The position numbers and the translations under genes were made by a program. Positions 32,671 to 45,883 of a stretch of DNA of 64,000 bases are shown here, piece by piece. The notes below the pieces were generated by a model. It searched no databases. It was not told where the DNA came from and was given only the letters and a program-made list of their open reading frames with translations. Each line of letters starts with the position of its first letter. Within the stretch, counting starts at the first letter, position 1. This DNA is from Strigamia acuminata (lineage: Eukaryota > Arthropoda > Chilopoda > Geophilomorpha > Linotaeniidae), in contig OX442319.1 of assembly GCA_949358305.1 (NCBI GenBank), positions 4,464,001-4,528,000 of the forward strand. Reading direction: 5' to 3'.

Positions 32671-35600
32671 ACAAGAAACGACCCGGTCGGAAACCGAACC
32701 TCAGTGTCCAATCGGGCAGAAATTGTGCGGAAGTTTAACCAAAAATGGCCAAAAGTCGGTGCAAGTTTTGCACGCAACAAACGTCCGATGTGACAGTGCC
32801 CATGCGGGTTGGACGTGCATGTGGGCGCGTGTGGGCGCTCGATTTACCGGCCCGTTGGACGAGTTAAACCAAAATTTCCCAATATCTTGCATAAATTTAA
32901 AGAAGATTTGACAGATTTCCAGATTTTAAGCGATGTTTTACATAAGTCCGTCCCATTGCTGAAATTCCGTGAAAATTTGTCAAAAATTGACAAAAGTCTG
33001 TGCAAATTTTGTCAGAAATAGGAAACAAAAAATTTAAAATTCGTCCAACGCGCCAGTAAATCGAGCGCGCCCATGCGTGGACAGTGCGCCGGCGGGAGCC
33101 CCGGCCGTCCTCTCTCTCTCTCTCTCTCGGCCGCCAAGGCTCGCCCCTCCGCCCGTCGGCGGGAGCCCCGACCGTCCCCCCTCTCTCTTTCGGCCGCCAA
33201 AGGATCGCCCCTCCGCTCGTCACAGATTTTTGTCAATATTTGATGAATTTCAACAGATTTTCAGCAATATTTTACAGGACATTTCTGCTCTTTTGGATAC
33301 ATTTTCAAAGGTTTTATTGCTAAAATTCTGGGGAAATTTATCAAAAATTGACAAAAAATCGATGCAAGTTTTGTCAGAAATTGATAAAATCTTCTTAAAC
33401 TCGTCCAACGCGCCGGCGAGTGCACATGCGGGGACAGTGGGCACGTCCAGCCCGCGTGCACACTGTCAGATCGGGCGGTTTCGGGCACAGTTTGATCCGG
33501 GCAAATATCTAGCAAAACTTGCACCGATTTTTTGTCAATTTTAGACAAATTTCAGCGATATTTTACGAGACATTTCTGCTCGATTGGACACATTTCCAGG
33601 GGTTTTTTGTAAAACATTGATAAAATTCCGTGGAAATTTATCAAATATTGGCAAAATTCGGTGCTAATTTTGTCAAAAATTAGGAAAAAAAAATTTTCAA
33701 AACTTGTCCAACGTGCCGGTAAATCGAGCGCCCACATGCCTAGATAGTGCACGCCCAACCCGCCAAGGCTCGCCCCTCCGCCCGTTGGCGGGAGCCCCGG
33801 CCGTCCCCTCTCTCTCTCTTTCTCTCTCTCTCTCGGGCGCCCGGAGCTCGCCCCTCCGCCCGTCACCGACTTTTGACACAATTTTTGATGAAATTCAACG
33901 GAATTTTAGCAACGTTTTACAAAAAACCTGTGGAAATGTGTCCAACCGGGCAGAAATGTGTCGTAAAATGTTGCCGAAATTCTGTGAAAATTTGTCACAA
34001 ATTGCCAAAAGTCGGTGCAAATTTTGTCAGAAATAGGAAACAAAAAATTTAAAATTCGTCCAACGCGCCAGTAAATCGAGCGCGCCCATGCGTGGACAGT
34101 GCGCCGGCGGGAGCCCCGGCCGTCCTCTCTCTCTCTCTCTCTCGGCCGCCAAGGCTCGCCCCTCCGCCCGTCGGCGGGAGCCCCGACCGTCCCCCCTCTC
34201 TCTTTCGGCCGCCAAAGGATCGCCCCTCCGCTCGTCACAGATTTTTGTCAATATTTGATGAATTTCAACAGATTTTCAGCAATATTTTACAGGACATTTC
34301 TGCTCTTTTGGATACATTTTCAAAGGTTTTATTGCTAAAATTCTGGGGAAATTTATCAAATATTGACAAAAAATCGATGCAAGTTTTGTCAGAAATTGAT
34401 AAAATCTTCTTAAACTCGTCCAACGCGCCGGCGAGTGCACATGCGGGGACAGTGGGCACGTCCAGCCCGCGTGCACACTGTCAGATCGGGCGGTTTCGGG
34501 CACAGTTTGATCCGGGCAAATATCTAGCAAAACTTGCACCGATTTTTTGTCAATTTTAGACAAATTTCAGCGATATTTTACGAGACATTTCTGCTCGATT
34601 GGACACATTTCCAGGGGTTTTTTGTAAAACATTGATAAAATTCCGTGGAAATTTATCAAATATTGGCAAAATTCGGTGCTAATTTTGTCAAAAATTAGGA
34701 AAAAAAAATTTTCAAAACTTGTCCAACGTGCCGGTAAATCGAGCGCCCACATGCCTAGATAGTGCACGCCCAACCCGCCAAGGCTCGCCCCTCCGCCCGT
34801 TGGCGGGAGCCCCGGCCGTCCCCTCTCTCTCTCTTTCTCTCTCTCTCTCGGGCGCCCGGAGCTCGCCCCTCCGCCCGTCACCGACTTTTGACACAATTTT
34901 TGATGAAATTCAACGGAATTTTAGCAACGTTTTACAAAAAACCTGTGGAAATGTGTCCAACCGGGCAGAAATGTGTCGTAAAATGTTGCCGAAATTCTGT
35001 GAAAATTTGTCACAAATTGCCAAAAGTCGGTGCAAGTATTGCTAGATTTGGGCGCATCAAACTGTGCCGAGATCTGACAGTGTCCACGCGGTTTTGAAGC
35101 GCCCACTGTCGACGCACGTGGGCGCTCAATTTACCGGCGCGTTGGACGAGTTTTGAAAAAAGTTTTTTCCTAATTTCTGACAAAACTTGCACCGAATTTT
35201 GTCAATATGTGATAAATTTCCATGGATTTTAAGCAATGTTTTACAGAAGTCCGTCCCATCGGGCAGAAACGTCTCGTAAAATGTCGCTGAAATTCCGTGA
35301 AAATCTGTCAAAAATTGACAAAAGTTGGTGACCGACCCGCGGCGCGTCACGGCGCGGTCGGAGGACGGCCCTCGTCCCCAAAAACCACACTCCGGGTCAC
35401 GTGGTCTCGCACTCGACTTTTTCAGTTTTCCCGTTTTCGGCCCGTTACGGCCAAGGACCGTAACGGGTCGAAAACGGGCCGCAACGGGTCGAAAACGGCC
35501 GCAACGGGTCGAAAACGGCCGCAACGGGTCGAAAACGGCCCGCACGGGCCGTTAACGGGCCGCCGACGGTCCCGTCACAATCCCGTAACGGCTCGCACGG

Positions 35601-36278
35601 GCCGTTAACGGGCCGCCGACGGTCCCGTCACGATCCCGTAACGGCTCGCACGGGCCGTTAACGGGCCGCCGACGGTTCCGTAACTATCCCGTAACGGCCC
35701 GCACGGGCCGTTAACGGGCCGCCGACGGTCCCGTCACGACCCCGTAACGGCCCGTACGACCTCATGCGGGCCGTTAACGGGCCGTTAACGGGCCGTTAAC
35801 GGCCCGTTAACGGCGTAAAACCAAAAACAGGATTCGAGATTAATGTCTATGAATGTTGTACGCGTTTTCATGTACGTGTTGTCGGTTGTTGATTTTTTCG
35901 ATTTACACCGTCACGGCCCGTTAACGGCCCGTTAACGGCCCGTTAACGGCCCGTCAACGGCCCGCATGGGGTCGCACGGGCCGTTAACGGGCCGCCGACG
36001 GTCCCGTCACGATCCCGTAACGGCTCGCACGGGCCGTTAACGGGCCGCCGACGGTCCCGTCACGGTCCCGTAACGGCCTTCGTTCCCGGACTTCGGCTCG
36101 CCGACGGCCCGTGCGACCTCATGCGGGCCGCTAACGGGCTGTCAACGGGCCGTTAACGGCCCGTTTTCGACCCGCTACGGCCCGTCACGGCCTGTTGGCC
36201 GTGCGACCCGTGACTCGGAGTGTGGTTTTTGGGGACGAGGGCCGTCCTCCGGCCGCGCCGCGACGCGCCGCGGGTCGG
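32671..36278. repeat. Satellite unit U7 (3,608 bp)
   Basis: Segment E 32671-32999, 1,015-bp copies 33000-34014 and 34015-35029, segment D 35030-35331, inverted-repeat block 35332-36278. Super-repeat partner of U3. Confidence 0.9.
35332..36278. repeat. Inverted-repeat block of U7 (947 bp)
   Basis: Three 20-bp repeats and two right-side 53-bp repeats, as in U3, with the same GGGCTGTCAACGG variant. Confidence 0.85.
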
Positions 36279-39200
36279 ACAAGAAACGACCCGGTCGGAA
36301 ACCGAACCTCAGTGTCCAATCGGGCAGAAATTGTGCGGAAGTTTAACCAAAAATGGCCAAAAGTCGGTGCAAGTTTTGCACGCAACAAACGTCCGATGTG
36401 ACAGTGCCCATGCGGGTTGGACGTGCATGTGGGCGCGTGTGGGCGCTCGATTTACCGGCCCGTTGGACGAGTTAAACCAAAATTTCCCAATATCTTGCAT
36501 AAATTTAAAGAAGATTTGACAGATTTCCAGATTTTAAGCGATGTTTTACATAAGTCCGTCCCATTGCTGAAATTCCGTGAAAATTTGTCAAAAATTGACA
36601 AAAGTCTGTGCAAATTTTGTCAGAAATAGGAAACAAAAAATTTAAAATTCGTCCAACGCGCCAGTAAATCGAGCGCGCCCATGCGTGGACAGTGCGCCGG
36701 CGGGAGCCCCGGCCGTCCTCTCTCTCTCTCTCTCTCGGCCGCCAAGGCTCGCCCCTCCGCCCGTCGGCGGGAGCCCCGACCGTCCCCCCTCTCTCTTTCG
36801 GCCGCCAAAGGATCGCCCCTCCGCTCGTCACAGATTTTTGTCAATATTTGATGAACTTCAACAGATTTTCAGCAATATTTTACAGGACATTTCTGCTCTT
36901 TTGGATACATTTTCAAAGGTTTTATTGCTAAAATTCTGGGGAAATTTATCAAAAATTGACAAAAAATCGATGCAAGTTTTGTCAGAAATTGATAAAATCT
37001 TCTTAAACTCGTCCAACGCGCCGGCGAGTGCACATGCGGGGACAGTGGGCACGTCCAGCCCGCGTGCACACTGTCAGATCGGGCGGTTTCGGGCACAGTT
37101 TGATCCGGGCAAATATCTAGCAAAACTTGCACCGATTTTTTGTCAATTTTAGACAAATTTCAGCGATATTTTACGAGACATTTCTGCTCGATTGGACACA
37201 TTTCCAGGGGTTTTTTGTAAAACATTGATAAAATTCCGTGGAAATTTATCAAATATTGGCAAAATTCGGTGCTAATTTTGTCAAAAATTAGGAAAAAAAA
37301 ATTTTCAAAACTTGTCCAACGTGCCGGTAAATCGAGCGCCCACATGCCTAGATAGTGCACGCCCAACCCGCCAAGGCTCGCCCCTCCGCCCGTTGGCGGG
37401 AGCCCCGGCCGTCCCCTCTCTCTCTCTTTCTCTCTCTCTCTCGGGCGCCCGGAGCTCGCCCCTCCGCCCGTCACCGACTTTTGACACAATTTTTGATGAA
37501 ATTCAACGGAATTTTAGCAACGTTTTACAAAAAACCTGTGGAAATGTGTCCAACCGGGCAGAAATGTGTCGTAAAATGTTGCCGAAATTCTGTGAAAATT
37601 TGTCACAAATTGCCAAAAGTCGGTGCAAATTTTGTCAGAAATAGGAAACAAAAAATTTAAAATTCGTCCAACGCGCCAGTAAATCGAGCGCGCCCATGCG
37701 TGGACAGTGCGCCGGCGGGAGCCCCGGCCGTCCTCTCTCTCTCTCTCTCTCGGCCGCCAAGGCTCGCCCCTCCGCCCGTCGGCGGGAGCCCCGACCGTCC
37801 CCCCTCTCTCTTTCGGCCGCCAAAGGATCGCCCCTCCGCTCGTCACAGATTTTTGTCAATATTTGATGAACTTCAACAGATTTTCAGCAATATTTTACAG
37901 GACATTTCTGCTCTTTTGGATACATTTTCAAAGGTTTTATTGCTAAAATTCTGGGGAAATTTATCAAAAATTGACAAAAAATCGATGCAAGTTTTGTCAG
38001 AAATTGATAAAATCTTCTTAAACTCGTCCAACGCGCCGGCGAGTGCACATGCGGGGACAGTGGGCACGTCCAGCCCGCGTGCACACTGTCAGATCGGGCG
38101 GTTTCGGGCACAGTTTGATCCGGGCAAATATCTAGCAAAACTTGCACCGATTTTTTGTCAATTTTAGACAAATTTCAGCGATATTTTACGAGACATTTCT
38201 GCTCGATTGGACACATTTCCAGGGGTTTTTTGTAAAACATTGATAAAATTCCGTGGAAATTTATCAAATATTGGCAAAATTCGGTGCTAATTTTGTCAAA
38301 AATTAGGAAAAAAAAATTTTCAAAACTTGTCCAACGTGCCGGTAAATCGAGCGCCCACATGCCTAGATAGTGCACGCCCAACCCGCCAAGGCTCGCCCCT
38401 CCGCCCGTTGGCGGGAGCCCCGGCCGTCCCCTCTCTCTCTCTTTCTCTCTCTCTCTCGGGCGCCCGGAGCTCGCCCCTCCGCCCGTCACCGACTTTTGAC
38501 ACAATTTTTGATGAAATTCAACGGAATTTTAGCAACGTTTTACAAAAAACCTGTGGAAATGTGTCCAACCGGGCAGAAATGTGTCGTAAAATGTTGCCGA
38601 AATTCTGTGAAAATTTGTCACAAATTGCCAAAAGTCGGTGCAAATTTTGTCAGAAATAGGAAACAAAAAATTTAAAATTCGTCCAACGCGCCAGTAAATC
38701 GAGCGCGCCCATGCGTGGACAGTGCGCCGGCGGGAGCCCCGGCCGTCCTCTCTCTCTCTCTCTCTCGGCCGCCAAGGCTCGCCCCTCCGCCCGTCGGCGG
38801 GAGCCCCGACCGTCCCCCCTCTCTCTTTCGGCCGCCAAAGGATCGCCCCTCCGCTCGTCACAGATTTTTGTCAATATTTGATGAATTTCAACAGATTTTC
38901 AGCAATATTTTACAGGACATTTCTGCTCTTTTGGATACATTTTCAAAGGTTTTATTGCTAAAATTCTGGGGAAATTTATCAAATATTGACAAAAAATCGA
39001 TGCAAGTTTTGTCAGAAATTGATAAAATCTTCTTAAACTCGTCCAACGCGCCGGCGAGTGCACATGCGGGGACAGTGGGCACGTCCAGCCCGCGTGCACA
39101 CTGTCAGATCGGGCGGTTTCGGGCACAGTTTGATCCGGGCAAATATCTAGCAAAACTTGCACCGATTTTTTGTCAATTTTAGACAAATTTCAGCGATATT

Positions 39201-41174
39201 TTACGAGACATTTCTGCTCGATTGGACACATTTCCAGGGGTTTTTTGTAAAACATTGATAAAATTCCGTGGAAATTTATCAAATATTGGCAAAATTCGGT
39301 GCTAATTTTGTCAAAAATTAGGAAAAAAAAATTTTCAAAACTTGTCCAACGTGCCGGTAAATCGAGCGCCCACATGCCTAGATAGTGCACGCCCAACCCG
39401 CCAAGGCTCGCCCCTCCGCCCGTTGGCGGGAGCCCCGGCCGTCCCCTCTCTCTCTCTTTCTCTCTCTCTCTCGGGCGCCCGGAGCTCGCCCCTCCGCCCG
39501 TCACCGACTTTTGACACAATTTTTGATGAAATTCAACGGAATTTTAGCAACGTTTTACAAAAAACCTGTGGAAATGTGTCCAACCGGGCAGAAATGTGTC
39601 GTAAAATGTTGCCGAAATTCTGTGAAAATTTGTCACAAATTGCCAAAAGTCGGTGCAAGTATTGCTAGATTTGGGCGCATCAAACTGTGCCGAGATCTGA
39701 CAGTGTCCACGCGGTTTTGAAGCGCCCACTGTCGACGCACGTGGGCGCTCAATTTACCGGCGCGTTGGACGAGTTTTGAAAAAAGTTTTTTCCTAATTTC
39801 TGACAAAACTTGCACCGAATTTTGTCAATATGTGATAAATTTCCATGGATTTTAAGCAATGTTTTACAGAAGTCCGTCCCATCGGGCAGAAACGTCTCGT
39901 AAAATGTCGCTGAAATTCCGTGAAAATCTGTCAAAAATTGACAAAAGTTGGTGACCGACCCGCGGCGCGTCACGGCGCGGTCGGAGGACGGCCCTCGTCC
40001 CCAAAAACCACACTCCGGGTCACGTGGTCTCGCACTCGACTTTTTCAGTTTTCCCGTTTTCGGCCCGTTACGGCCAAGGACCGTAACGGGTCGAAAACGG
40101 GCCGCAACGGGTCGAAAACGGCCGCAACGGGTCGAAAACGGCCGCAACGGGTCGAAAACGGCCCGCACGGGCCGTTAACGGGCCGCCGACGGTCCCGTCA
40201 CAATCCCGTAACGGCTCGCACGGGCCGTTAACGGGCCGCCGACGGTCCCGTCACGATCCCGTAACGGCTCGCACGGGCCGTTAACGGGCCGCCGACGGTT
40301 CCGTAACTATCCCGTAACGGCCCGCACGGGCCGTTAACGGGCCGCCGACGGTCCCGTCACGACCCCGTAACGGCCCGTACGACCTCATGCGGGCCGTTAA
40401 CGGGCCGTTAACGGGCCGTTAACGGCCCGTTAACGGCGTAAAACCAAAAACAGGATTCGAGATTAATGTCTATGAATGTTGTACGCGTTTTCATGTACGT
40501 GTTGTCGGTTGTTGATTTTTTCGATTTACACCGTCACGGCCCGTTAACGGCCCGTTAACGGCCCGTTAACGGCCCGTCAACGGCCCGCATGGGGTCGCAC
40601 GGGCCGTTAACGGGCCGCCGACGGTCCCGTCACGACCCCGTAACGGCCCGTACGACCTCATGCGGGCCGTTAACGGGCCGTTAACGGGCCGTTAACGGCC
40701 CGTTAACGGCGTAAAACCAAAAACAGGATTCGAGATTAATGTCTATGAATGTTGTACGCGTTTTCATGTACGTGTTGTCGGTTGTTGATTTTTTCGATTT
40801 ACACCGTCACGGCCCGTTAACGGCCCGTTAACGGCCCGTTAACGGCCCGTCAACGGCCCGCATGGGGTCGCACGGGCCGTTAACGGGCCGCCGACGGTCC
40901 CGTCACGATCCCGTAACGGCTCGCACGGGCCGTTAACGGGCCGCCGACGGTCCCGTCACGGTCCCGTAACGGCCTTCGTTCCCGGACTTCGGCTCGCCGA
41001 CGGCCCGTGCGACCTCATGCGGGCCGCTAACGGGCTGTCAACGGGCCGTTAACGGCCCGTTTTCGACCCGCTACGGCCCGTCACGGCCTGTTGGCCGTGC
41101 GACCCGTGACTCGGAGTGTGGTTTTTGGGGACGAGGGCCGTCCTCCGGCCGCGCCGCGACGCGCCGCGGGTCGG
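36279..41174. repeat. Satellite unit U8 (4,896 bp, three 1,015-bp copies)
   Basis: Segment E 36279-36607, copies 36608-37622, 37623-38637 and 38638-39652, segment D 39653-39954, inverted-repeat block 39955-41174. The three copies repeat the U4 variant pattern (GATGAACTTC, GATGAACTTC, then AATATTGAC), so this unit is the partner of U4. Its GC block is of a different type. Confidence 0.9.
39955..41174. repeat. Inverted-repeat block of U8 (1,220 bp, internal duplication)
   Basis: The central spacer occurs twice, starting at 40438 and 40711, through a 273-bp tandem duplication. The remainder matches the 947-bp class (three 20-bp repeats, two right-side 53-bp repeats, GGGCTGTC variant), not the 1,033-bp class of its partner U4. 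That implies an exchange within or near the block. Confidence 0.88.
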
Positions 41175-44100
41175 ACAAGAAACGACCCGGTCGGAAACCG
41201 AACCTCAGTGTCCAATCGGGCAGAAATTGTGCGGAAGTTTAACCAAAAATGGCCAAAAGTCGGTGCAAGTTTTGCACGCAACAAACGTCCGATGTGACAG
41301 TGCCCATGCGGGTTGGACGTGCATGTGGGCGCGTGTGGGCGCTCGATTTACCGGCCCGTTGGACGAGTTAAACCAAAATTTCCCAATATCTTGCATAAAT
41401 TTAAAGAAGATTTGACAGATTTCCAGATTTTAAGCGATGTTTTACATAAGTCCGTCCCATTGCTGAAATTCCGTGAAAATTTGTCAAAAATTGACAAAAG
41501 TCTGTGCAAATTTTGTCAGAAATAGGAAACAAAAAATTTAAAATTCGTCCAACGCGCCAGTAAATCGAGCGCGCCCATGCGTGGACAGTGCGCCGGCGGG
41601 AGCCCCGGCCGTCCTCTCTCTCTCTCTCTCTCGGCCGCCAAGGCTCGCCCCTCCGCCCGTCGGCGGGAGCCCCGACCGTCCCCCCTCTCTCTTTCGGCCG
41701 CCAAAGGATCGCCCCTCCGCTCGTCACAGATTTTTGTCAATATTTGATGAACTTCAACAGATTTTCAGCAATATTTTACAGGACATTTCTGCTCTTTTGG
41801 ATACATTTTCAAAGGTTTTATTGCTAAAATTCTGGGGAAATTTATCAAAAATTGACAAAAAATCGATGCAAGTTTTGTCAGAAATTGATAAAATCTTCTT
41901 AAACTCGTCCAACGCGCCGGCGAGTGCACATGCGGGGACAGTGGGCACGTCCAGCCCGCGTGCACACTGTCAGATCGGGCGGTTTCGGGCACAGTTTGAT
42001 CCGGGCAAATATCTAGCAAAACTTGCACCGATTTTTTGTCAATTTTAGACAAATTTCAGCGATATTTTACGAGACATTTCTGCTCGATTGGACACATTTC
42101 CAGGGGTTTTTTGTAAAACATTGATAAAATTCCGTGGAAATTTATCAAATATTGGCAAAATTCGGTGCTAATTTTGTCAAAAATTAGGAAAAAAAAATTT
42201 TCAAAACTTGTCCAACGTGCCGGTAAATCGAGCGCCCACATGCCTAGATAGTGCACGCCCAACCCGCCAAGGCTCGCCCCTCCGCCCGTTGGCGGGAGCC
42301 CCGGCCGTCCCCTCTCTCTCTCTTTCTCTCTCTCTCTCGGGCGCCCGGAGCTCGCCCCTCCGCCCGTCACCGACTTTTGACACAATTTTTGATGAAATTC
42401 AACGGAATTTTAGCAACGTTTTACAAAAAACCTGTGGAAATGTGTCCAACCGGGCAGAAATGTGTCGTAAAATGTTGCCGAAATTCTGTGAAAATTTGTC
42501 ACAAATTGCCAAAAGTCGGTGCAAATTTTGTCAGAAATAGGAAACAAAAAATTTAAAATTCGTCCAACGCGCCAGTAAATCGAGCGCGCCCATGCGTGGA
42601 CAGTGCGCCGGCGGGAGCCCCGGCCGTCCTCTCTCTCTCTCTCTCTCGGCCGCCAAGGCTCGCCCCTCCGCCCGTCGGCGGGAGCCCCGACCGTCCCCCC
42701 TCTCTCTTTCGGCCGCCAAAGGATCGCCCCTCCGCTCGTCACAGATTTTTGTCAATATTTGATGAACTTCAACAGATTTTCAGCAATATTTTACAGGACA
42801 TTTCTGCTCTTTTGGATACATTTTCAAAGGTTTTATTGCTAAAATTCTGGGGAAATTTATCAAAAATTGACAAAAAATCGATGCAAGTTTTGTCAGAAAT
42901 TGATAAAATCTTCTTAAACTCGTCCAACGCGCCGGCGAGTGCACATGCGGGGACAGTGGGCACGTCCAGCCCGCGTGCACACTGTCAGATCGGGCGGTTT
43001 CGGGCACAGTTTGATCCGGGCAAATATCTAGCAAAACTTGCACCGATTTTTTGTCAATTTTAGACAAATTTCAGCGATATTTTACGAGACATTTCTGCTC
43101 GATTGGACACATTTCCAGGGGTTTTTTGTAAAACATTGATAAAATTCCGTGGAAATTTATCAAATATTGGCAAAATTCGGTGCTAATTTTGTCAAAAATT
43201 AGGAAAAAAAAATTTTCAAAACTTGTCCAACGTGCCGGTAAATCGAGCGCCCACATGCCTAGATAGTGCACGCCCAACCCGCCAAGGCTCGCCCCTCCGC
43301 CCGTTGGCGGGAGCCCCGGCCGTCCCCTCTCTCTCTCTTTCTCTCTCTCTCTCGGGCGCCCGGAGCTCGCCCCTCCGCCCGTCACCGACTTTTGACACAA
43401 TTTTTGATGAAATTCAACGGAATTTTAGCAACGTTTTACAAAAAACCTGTGGAAATGTGTCCAACCGGGCAGAAATGTGTCGTAAAATGTTGCCGAAATT
43501 CTGTGAAAATTTGTCACAAATTGCCAAAAGTCGGTGCAAATTTTGTCAGAAATAGGAAACAAAAAATTTAAAATTCGTCCAACGCGCCAGTAAATCGAGC
43601 GCGCCCATGCGTGGACAGTGCGCCGGCGGGAGCCCCGGCCGTCCTCTCTCTCTCTCTCTCTCGGCCGCCAAGGCTCGCCCCTCCGCCCGTCGGCGGGAGC
43701 CCCGACCGTCCCCCCTCTCTCTTTCGGCCGCCAAAGGATCGCCCCTCCGCTCGTCACAGATTTTTGTCAATATTTGATGAATTTCAACAGATTTTCAGCA
43801 ATATTTTACAGGACATTTCTGCTCTTTTGGATACATTTTCAAAGGTTTTATTGCTAAAATTCTGGGGAAATTTATCAAATATTGACAAAAAATCGATGCA
43901 AGTTTTGTCAGAAATTGATAAAATCTTCTTAAACTCGTCCAACGCGCCGGCGAGTGCACATGCGGGGACAGTGGGCACGTCCAGCCCGCGTGCACACTGT
44001 CAGATCGGGCGGTTTCGGGCACAGTTTGATCCGGGCAAATATCTAGCAAAACTTGCACCGATTTTTTGTCAATTTTAGACAAATTTCAGCGATATTTTAC

Positions 44101-45883
44101 GAGACATTTCTGCTCGATTGGACACATTTCCAGGGGTTTTTTGTAAAACATTGATAAAATTCCGTGGAAATTTATCAAATATTGGCAAAATTCGGTGCTA
44201 ATTTTGTCAAAAATTAGGAAAAAAAAATTTTCAAAACTTGTCCAACGTGCCGGTAAATCGAGCGCCCACATGCCTAGATAGTGCACGCCCAACCCGCCAA
44301 GGCTCGCCCCTCCGCCCGTTGGCGGGAGCCCCGGCCGTCCCCTCTCTCTCTCTTTCTCTCTCTCTCTCGGGCGCCCGGAGCTCGCCCCTCCGCCCGTCAC
44401 CGACTTTTGACACAATTTTTGATGAAATTCAACGGAATTTTAGCAACGTTTTACAAAAAACCTGTGGAAATGTGTCCAACCGGGCAGAAATGTGTCGTAA
44501 AATGTTGCCGAAATTCTGTGAAAATTTGTCACAAATTGCCAAAAGTCGGTGCAAGTATTGCTAGATTTGGGCGCATCAAACTGTGCCGAGATCTGACAGT
44601 GTCCACGCGGTTTTGAAGCGCCCACTGTCGACGCACGTGGGCGCTCAATTTACCGGCGCGTTGGACGAGTTTTGAAAAAAGTTTTTTCCTAATTTCTGAC
44701 AAAACTTGCACCGAATTTTGTCAATATGTGATAAATTTCCATGGATTTTAAGCAATGTTTTACAGAAGTCCGTCCCATCGGGCAGAAACGTCTCGTAAAA
44801 TGTCGCTGAAATTCCGTGAAAATCTGTCAAAAATTGACAAAAGTTGGTGACCGACCCGCGGCGCGTCACGGCGCGGTCGGAGGACGGCCCTCGTCCCCAA
44901 AAACCACACTCCGGGTCACGTGGTCTCGCACTCGACTTTTTCAGTTTTCCCGTTTTCGGCCCGTTACGGCCAAGGACCGTAACGGGTCGAAAACGGGCCG
45001 CAACGGGTCGAAAACGGCCGCAACGGGTCGAAAACGGCCCGCACGGGCCGTTAACGGGCCGCCGACGGTCCCGTCACAATCCCGTAACGGCTCGCACGGG
45101 CCGTTAACGGGCCGCCGACGGTCCCGTCACGATCCCGTAACGGCTCGCACGGGCCGTTAACGGGCCGCCGACGGTTCCGTAACTATCCCGTAACGGCCCG
45201 CACGGGCCGTTAACGGGCCGCCGACGGTCCCGTCACGACCCCGTAACGGCCCGTACGACCTCATGCGGGCCGTTAACGGGCCGTTAACGGGCCGTTAACG
45301 GCCCGTTAACGGCGTAAAACCAAAAACAGGATTCGAGATTAATGTCTATGAATGTTGTACGCGTTTTCATGTACGTGTTGTCGGTTGTTGATTTTTTCGA
45401 TTTACACCATCACGGCCCGTTAACGGCCCGTTAACGGCCCGTTAACGGCCCGTCAACGGCCCGCATGGGGTCGCACGGGCCGTTAACGGGCCGCCGACGG
45501 TCCCGTCACGATCCCGTAACGGCCCGCACGGGCCGTTAACGGGCCGCCGACGGTCCCGTCACGATTCCGTAACGGCTCGCACGGGCCGTTAACGGGCCGC
45601 CGACGGTCCCGTCACGATCCCGTAACGGCTCGCACGGGCCGTTAACGGGCCGCCGACGGTCCCGTCACGGTCCCGTAACGGCCTTCGTTCCCGGACTTCG
45701 GCTCGCCGACGGCCCGTGCGACCTCATGCGGGCCGCTAACGGGCCGTCAACGGGCCGTTAACGGCCCGTTTTCGACCCGCTACGGCCCGTCACGGCCTGT
45801 TGGCCGTGCGACCCGTGACTCGGAGTGTGGTTTTTGGGGACGAGGGCCGTCCTCCGGCCGCGCCGCGACGCGCCGCGGGTCGG
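41175..45883. repeat. Satellite unit U9 (4,709 bp, three 1,015-bp copies)
   Basis: Segment E 41175-41503, copies 41504-42518, 42519-43533 and 43534-44548, segment D 44549-44850, inverted-repeat block 44851-45883. Copy variants follow the same order as U4 and U8. Confidence 0.9.
44851..45883. repeat. Inverted-repeat block of U9 (1,033 bp)
   Basis: Same length class as U4 but with the CCATCACGG variant near 45408, which otherwise marks the 1,064-bp blocks. It is a mosaic of two block types. Confidence 0.85.

Larger units (their letters stand above)
18995..41174. repeat. Super-repeat block 2 (U5-U8, with retrotransposon)
   Basis: Second copy of block 1. It differs by the retrotransposon near its left border and by the altered GC block in U8. 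Private base differences from block 1 (positions 3291 against 25284, and 9136 against 31129) show that the copies are not literally identical. Confidence 0.85.
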
